Origin: Aphelocoma coerulescens
Lineage: Eukaryota > Chordata > Aves > Passeriformes > Corvidae
Direction: 5' to 3'
Assembly (NCBI RefSeq): GCF_041296385.1
Contig: NC_091033.1
Coordinates: forward strand, 10,248,001-10,312,000
DNA length: 64,000 nt
Numbering within the stretch: position 1 is the first letter of the stretch; the number at the start of each line of letters is the position of its first letter. Below the pieces are notes generated by a model. It was not told where the DNA came from and ran no database searches. It saw only the letters and a list, made by a program, of their open reading frames with translations. Of this stretch, positions 58,315-64,000 are shown one piece after another. The translations under genes were made by a program, and so were the position numbers.

Positions 58315-60635
58315 CCCATGTTTTGAGGCAGCTCTGAGCCCTCACCATCATAAATACCCAGGATATCTGGAATCCACGTTGGAGAAGTGTGAAAATGATT
58401 GATTTTGTGGAGAGGTGAAGTCTCCATCTTGCTCCAAACAAAAGCTCTAGCCCAGCCCCAGACAACCCTGGCAGCATGCTGGCTCTCTTGATAGCTCAGC
58501 TCCCTGTAACAACCATTAAACTTTGGTCCCCCACCTCACTGGACATCTGCTTGTGCCTTGTCCATCCTGCACCAGTGCATTTATTTTCTCCTTGGGGTCA
58601 GTGGGATTTACTGCTCAGAGCATTTAATGGCTTCTTGTTCCTGAACTGGACAACTGTCATGGTTGAATATCCTATCTAGGAGTTACAGGGGTTGGGGAAA
58701 AGGTGCTCTTAGTTTGAAAAAATACATGAAAAAATGGCTGGAAAATTACAGGGAGAGAAAATGATATGGAAAGCAGAGCACAACCCGTATGGGGCCAGGC
58801 TGGAACGTGCGGGGCAGAGCCACAGGGCTGGGAGGATGAAGGTGGCCAGTGCTTTAGTGGCCACAGCAAGGACAGACTCACAAAAAAGAAAAGGCTTGGG
58901 CTGCAGAAGAGAGGAATGCTAGCCTGGAAACACAGAGTGCAGCACCACACTGCACCAAAACGCTGGAATTAACATCAAAGCAGTCCTGGAGCAAATGAGA
59001 TTACGGTATGCATGTTAATGAGGCAGCAGCACTAATCAGCCAGGATGCCTCGCTGGGAGGGCTGCAGTGCCAACTTGTGATTTCTGTTGTCAGGCTGGAC
59101 CCAGCTTCCATTTGGAGTGAAGATTTTGTTTGGTTTTAAAAGCATCAGTATTTTTGTGGGGTTTCAGGCAATCTCAGATTTGATTTGAGTTCTTCAAGTA
59201 GATGTCTGGCCCTTCAGGGTACAGAAAAGAACTTGGAAATGGAATTGAAGTGGTCCCCAGGGCCAAACCAAAAACGACTCCAAAGACAAGGAGCATATGA
59301 AAGTTGCCCAAAAATGCATTTTACTCTATTTTAAAACATCGTTATTTTTAAGCCAATCTCACCAGTTTGCAGGGCTGAGTGCACGGCTTTGCACACAAAA
59401 GGCAGTGTATTTTTGTGCCAAGCTTTCCTAAGGAACAGGAAGCCACTCAAGATGCGAGGGGTCCAGTTCTGCTCACATTTGCAGTGGGTTTTTTCCTGGT
59501 GCCACAATGCTGATGTCACAGTTATACTTCCCCATTAAGCTTCAAAACTGGAGTTTTTAATGTCAAGAGCCCTCAAAAAAGCACTTGCTTGGGAGATACG
59601 TGGCTTCAGGCAAAAAGCTGTAAAAGGGGCAGCCCCTCCCAAGGGAGGCTTAGCTGGGCTGGGGAAAAGGATGGCAGGAAGGTGAGGGTAAGGAGAAAAT
59701 CCTGAGGAAGGAAGGAGAGAATTGACATAAAGGAAAGGCAGATAAGCTGCTCACAAGAATTAAAAGGGCAGGACCCACAGCAGAGGACAGGCATGAGCCC
59801 TGTCTCTGCTTGAAACCTGGGGTGCTCCCAGAGGCCAGGGTACATATTCATCTTGGTCAGGGAAGCTTTGGAGCAGGAAAAGGGAAGACTTTCTGGGGCT
59901 TTTTATCTGTCTCTGTGGCAAAATAACCCCCTGAGAGCCAGAGGAACGTGGAGAAACAGCCACACCAGGGATGGGAATGCTGCAGAGTGAGCTGCAAAGG
60001 TGCAAACTGCTCTGAGGATCAGCCCCAGCCTTCTCAAGGTCCATCTCAAGCCCTTTTTGTGGAAAATGCCATTCTGATAAACTCCTTCTGCAAGGAAACC
60101 GCTCTCATTTTGATCTGTTTTTCGAACAGCCTTTCTTCTTGATTGGAGAAATTGGCTTAAATTAGTCTCTCTCCCTTTTCCTAAGCAAGGCTGCAATTCA
60201 CTTCTGCTTCCTTCTCCTTTCACCGATAATCTCATTTGCTGAAACTGTGAATAAAACAGAATTTGAGACATTTGAGTGTTTACAGAGCAGAACAACATGT
60301 TTTATGTCTGAGTTTGCCATGCAAACGTGTCTCTTCTGCAGGTGGCTCTGAGCAAGGCACAAGGGGGGCTGCCAGAAGAGATGGTCCTCAGTTCCCAGCT
60401 CCTGTCCACCTCTGAGAAAACATTTCTTTTTGCTTGCTGGAGAGCAATGTTGTGGCTCAGCTCACAAAGAACTTTCCTGCCTCACTGCAGAGGTGCTGCA
60501 GGAATGGGGTCCCAGAGCTGCATCTACCCAGTGCAGAGATCCGGGCAGAGCAGTGGAGGAATGGGGGAGTAACCAAACAGGCCTGAGAAGGTGCAGATGT
60601 CCCTCCCTTCTGCCACAGATTGCCATGGCTGGGAA
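58315..60635. other. Noncoding stretch, no gene seen
   Basis: A short AT-rich patch near 58985-59040 (GAGATTACGGTATGCATGTT, AATGAGGCAG) may be regulatory. Frames up to 131 codons (59903-60298, minus) are unrecognised. Confidence 0.6.
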
Positions 60636-60639
60636 AAGA

Positions 60640-60790
60640 AGCTGTTCAGTAGCGCTTTCCATGCCAGGGAAATCATTAGCAAATTAATCATTTACTAATT
60701 AAACAGCATGATACCCATGTAAAGGGAGTGTGATTACCCTCTTTTATAAGGCAGGAAACTAAATGGTGTTTCTGATTTTAGACCAAATTT
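60640..60790. promoter_or_regulatory. Candidate short conserved noncoding element
   Basis: GGAAATCATTAGCAAATTAA, TCATTTACTAATTAAACAGC and GTGTGATTACCCTCTTTTAT show clustered TAAT words in repeat-free DNA. Confidence 0.28.
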
Positions 60791-60794
60791 GCCC

Positions 60795-63165
60795 TCTGGC
60801 AACCCCACAGCTTTGCTCCACGGCCAAAGAGGGTTCTTTGGAGCACCCACCTCTGCACCCTGACGTGCACCTTGTCAGGACCATCACTGCCTGCTGGCTT
60901 TTCCCAGGTGCCTGTTGGAAAGTGCTGGAGGCTTGGCTGGTCTAATGCCATGGCCTTTCCATGTACAGTGGATGCCAGAGGGTCAGAGGACCCAGGCAAG
61001 GAAATGGGGCTGCATCCTTGCTGGGCATCCCAAAGGCTTGCTGGGTGCACATACACTCTTCACCACCTCTCCAGATGAAGACCAAAATTATGCAGTCAGG
61101 AGAAGTGACCATAATGAGACCCAAAGTCTGATCTGCTTCTTTTTACTCTTCTGATTTTATTTGGATCATGTATGCGAAATTAATCCCCTGCTTTATCCCA
61201 AATGAGAGCCCCTGGCAACAGACTTGATCTGCAGCATACGAGTATACATTTATTTAAAAAGTGAGGAGGAGTGAAATTGGGCAGGCGGAGCCATGGCAGT
61301 GCTGTCCATGAAGCCCATGGCAGTACCTTTCTCATTGTATACTGGAAGAAAGTCTTCAGGATGCAGAAAGAAAATTTATAATTTAAATGCCAAATTATTG
61401 CATTGCGGGAATGTTTGTCCTCGCTAAGACCTCTCATCCCATCCCTACCACAATGCCTTCCACTGAAGTGCTCTCATGCTGCAAAAACTCACCAGAAATA
61501 GAGCCAAAATTGTTCCCCTCCCTTCACAATCACGAGGGGTCCAGCTCACAGCGCTGACACAGCGCAGCAGCCCAAGCCCTGTGCACCTCCATGGAGGTAT
61601 TTACTTTTGCTAAGTGCAGCTCATTATTATTGCCTCCCCTGGAGTTGTAGTGCAATGGAAACTCATTCCCCACGGCCTTGCCCAATAACTTTTGGAACAA
61701 TATATTTTGCAGCTTTCTTTACTTTGTGTCCTGGTTTCCTCCACTCAATCAACTGCGGGTGTCATGCGGTGAGGTGTCCTGCCTGCTGCAGAGAGAAAAG
61801 CTGGACTTTGCTGGGTGGATGTTTGCTTTGTATTGTATACACAGAATAAAAATTAATTCAGGAGCAGCTAGGAAAAAAAAAAAAGCCCACTGAGATTAGG
61901 AGCACAGAGATATAATGGTCTGAAAACTAAAGCCTGGCTGACTCCAGGAAAGTAAGCAACATCTAAGGCAGCTCGTTTCCCCATCATAACTCAATACAAA
62001 TAAAGAGAAGAAGGTGGATGGAAATGGAGTAAATTATTTCACTGCCTAGAGCGACAGATGAGCAAAACCAACTGAGCCGGCTTCTCCAGGCTTTCAACAC
62101 TTTTGCATGCCTTGAAACACACCATATTCAGCTACCTGCTATTGAACTTCATGGTGGCTGGAAATCCAAAGGTTACAGCAGCTGGGCACCCCAGTATGGC
62201 TTCCCAGTTCGATTCCCTCAGCAGGATTTTGTAAGGATAAGGTGGCACAAGGGTGGTGTCCAAGAGCCTCCTCATCCATTCACTGCCCCTGGGAAAATGA
62301 GGAAGCTTTTATCCTTCGGGCACAACAGCAACATGCAGTTGCAGTTGCTCATAAGGGATTGGATTTGGGCCGTTTCTCCTTTTGGATGCTTCTGCCCACT
62401 GCCCAGTGCCTGTGCACACCCCGGACAAGTCCTGTTTTTCTAAGTCATAGCACGTCTCTAATGCAAACACAAAGTGAAAGGATGCTGGAAGGCCACTGGC
62501 CTTTATGGTTTATTAAGCTCCTTGTGCAGGCATAATTGCAGACTTTGGTATTTTTTTGAGACTAGACCACTTCACCTCTGTGTTGCACCCCACAAAGCCC
62601 ACTAAGACACTACCCCTCCTGAAAAGGGATGGGAGAAGCATGGGGGAAAATACCAGCTTTGTTACTGAAAGATTCTGTGATTCTATTATTTTTAAAAAGA
62701 ATAAGAGTCACATTTCTAAACAGCTCTTTATTAAACCGTCCAAACATATCATCTGCACTGGAGGATGTAAGGGCTGACACCAGACAAAACCATCAGATTG
62801 CTCTGAGAAAATGCACTGGCTTGTCTTGACAATTTAGGACTCTGTGGATTACCCTGTTCATATTTGCTGTTGATTTTAAGACTGAAATTTGCAGTATGAA
62901 AACAGACATGTCCAAGAAAGCATTGCTCAGCTTAAACTTAAAAGGACAGAGATGCAAGATTACAGCAGAGAGATGCAGCTCCTGGCTCCCAGCCCTTTCT
63001 TAGGAACCAGCTTTCACTTTGCCTTGGGCTTTTGGTCTATCAGCATCTAATGAAAGATGACAGTGCAGGCTCCCTTAGGGGCTAACGTGGGCAATTTCAG
63101 TTCTGGCATTTTAATTTATCTGTAACCAGCAGTTTTCAAAAGGGTAGAGCTAAAAAAGAACTTGG
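60795..63165. other. Noncoding stretch, no gene seen
   Basis: No frame above 100 codons and no known family. AT-rich, mildly enhancer-like parts lie at 61160-61420 and 61600-61870. A CTGTGATTCTATTA phrase at about 62674 resembles a CR1 terminus but stands alone. Confidence 0.6.
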
Positions 63166-63171
63166 CTTGGT

Positions 63172-63185
63172 CACACACACACACA
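63172..63185. repeat. (CA)7 microsatellite
   Basis: Seven CA units. Confidence 0.9.
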
Positions 63186-63189
63186 GACA

Positions 63190-64000
63190 AAAAAGGGGGA
63201 GTTGTGACATAAAACGCATGAGGAGGTTTGCTTGGGTTTAACTCCTTGGGCTCCTGCAAGGCAGATGCTGGAGCCTGGAGCCACGGCTGTGTCTCTTGGC
63301 ACTGTGGCTGGATGCTGTTAACCCTATCCAACAGGAAGCTGGTTTTCCTTCAGGTGAAGTGAAGTCCTCCATGGTTTATGGCTGTTGGTTTTAGTGCCGG
63401 GCACATCTACTATATTCCTGACAGTTAAGGTCTCGACTTTTCCCATTTATTAATCCCCAAAGTTGCATTCAGGCACTGTAATGGCAAAAGGTTAGCTTAG
63501 GATCAGTAGCAGCCATAAATCCAGAATTAAAGGCTGTGGGTTCGTTTCCAAGTCACCCCGCGGTGCCTGGGTGCCACTGCAGTGGCCAGAGCCTGCCGTG
63601 GGTATGAGCACTCACACACTCGCTCCGTGTGTGCAGCCAGGGGTGAGAGGAGCAGCTCAGCCCCCAGCCTGCACTTCCCATGGCATTTTTCCTGCCGGGT
63701 TTCCTGAGCTCCCACGTGCCTGGCTGTGCAGAGCTGAGGGTTGTCGTGGCAAGCTCGGTGCTGACGCAGCCGGGACTGCAGAGCGGCTGCTGAGTGCGCC
63801 TGGCACCGGTTCACATCCGACCCTCATCAGGAGCTTTTGACTCCACCATTTATTTGTTCCCTGGCATGTTCCACACGCCCTCCAGGCACCTGGCGAACCT
63901 CCGGGCACCCGGTACCATCAGCGAGTTCTTGAAGGATGAATCCAACCGAGCCCCCTCTGACCTGCTCTGGGGCTGCAAAAACTTCATTCGGGATCAAACA
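63190..64000. other. Noncoding stretch, CpG-richer at the right edge
   Basis: From about 63540 to the window end CpG density rises. Overlapping frames on both strands (63527-63814 minus, 63571-63840 plus, 63657-63908 minus) have no recognisable product. A promoter or exon could lie beyond the edge, but none is visible here. Confidence 0.5.

Noticed and set aside
62205..62217. CAGTTCGATTCCC, like a tRNA T-arm and promoter B box
   Set aside because: No matching A box, acceptor stem or cloverleaf can be built around it.
62674..62688. CTGTGATTCTATTA, like a CR1 terminus
   Set aside because: No adjoining CR1 sequence upstream; too short to call.
1..64000. Endogenous retrovirus or solo LTR, CRISPR array, phage or other defence system
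   Set aside because: No LTR-like pair, primer-binding site, gag/pol motif, regularly spaced repeat array or prokaryotic gene organisation is visible.

Overview
The window reads as vertebrate, almost certainly bird, nuclear DNA. The main evidence is five short 3'-end fragments of CR1 LINEs with the avian-type terminus (an ATTCTATGA-like tail next to a CCTTCCAACC-like block). Interspersed repeats are otherwise sparse, and the simple repeats are of bird type, including a (TTTCTC)n block. A songbird is plausible, but the sequence alone does not prove the order.

I find no protein-coding gene. Open reading frames are at most about 210 codons. They overlap in several frames and on both strands, cluster in the GC-richer patches, and give no family I recognise. 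No tRNA, rRNA, snRNA or known microRNA is recognisable, and there is no CRISPR array, insertion sequence, operon or other prokaryotic feature. The whole 64 kb is best described as intergenic or long-intron DNA. All functional calls below are regulatory candidates or repeat remnants.

Layout. 1-10 kb: plain noncoding DNA with an ancient MIR-like SINE (about 4.48-4.57 kb) and an enhancer-like block (9.08-9.56 kb). 10-15 kb: CR1 fragments at 10.2 and 12.5 kb, an enhancer-like block at 10.7-11.0 kb and a 141-nt unbroken pyrimidine tract. 15-26 kb: three CR1 fragments, a 31-nt poly-T, a TATA-like site with a palindrome upstream (21.9 kb), an E-box palindrome cluster (23.3 kb) and AT-rich enhancer-like blocks. 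26-40 kb: a strong enhancer-like block at 30.3-30.96 kb, a clear MIR remnant at 35.95 kb, a perfect 16-bp hairpin at 38.1 kb and a CpG cluster at 39.9 kb. 40-53 kb: a coding-like but unrecognised small-ORF block (40.4-40.9 kb), a double hairpin at 49.5 kb, a near-palindromic double TAATTA site at 50.9 kb and a third MIR-like remnant at 53.0 kb. 53-64 kb: enhancer-like blocks (55.2, 55.7, 57.2, 58.2, 60.7 kb), a three-copy minisatellite (57.9 kb) and GC-richer ends.

Taken together (inference), many AT-rich blocks dense in homeodomain, SOX, TCF and octamer-like motifs, no exons, and survival of several very old SINE remnants fit a slowly evolving regulatory desert around a developmental gene. 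I cannot name that gene. No novel multi-gene system is visible. The observations most worth checking are the old SINE remnants, the symmetric TAATTA palindrome, the perfect hairpins and the small-ORF block.
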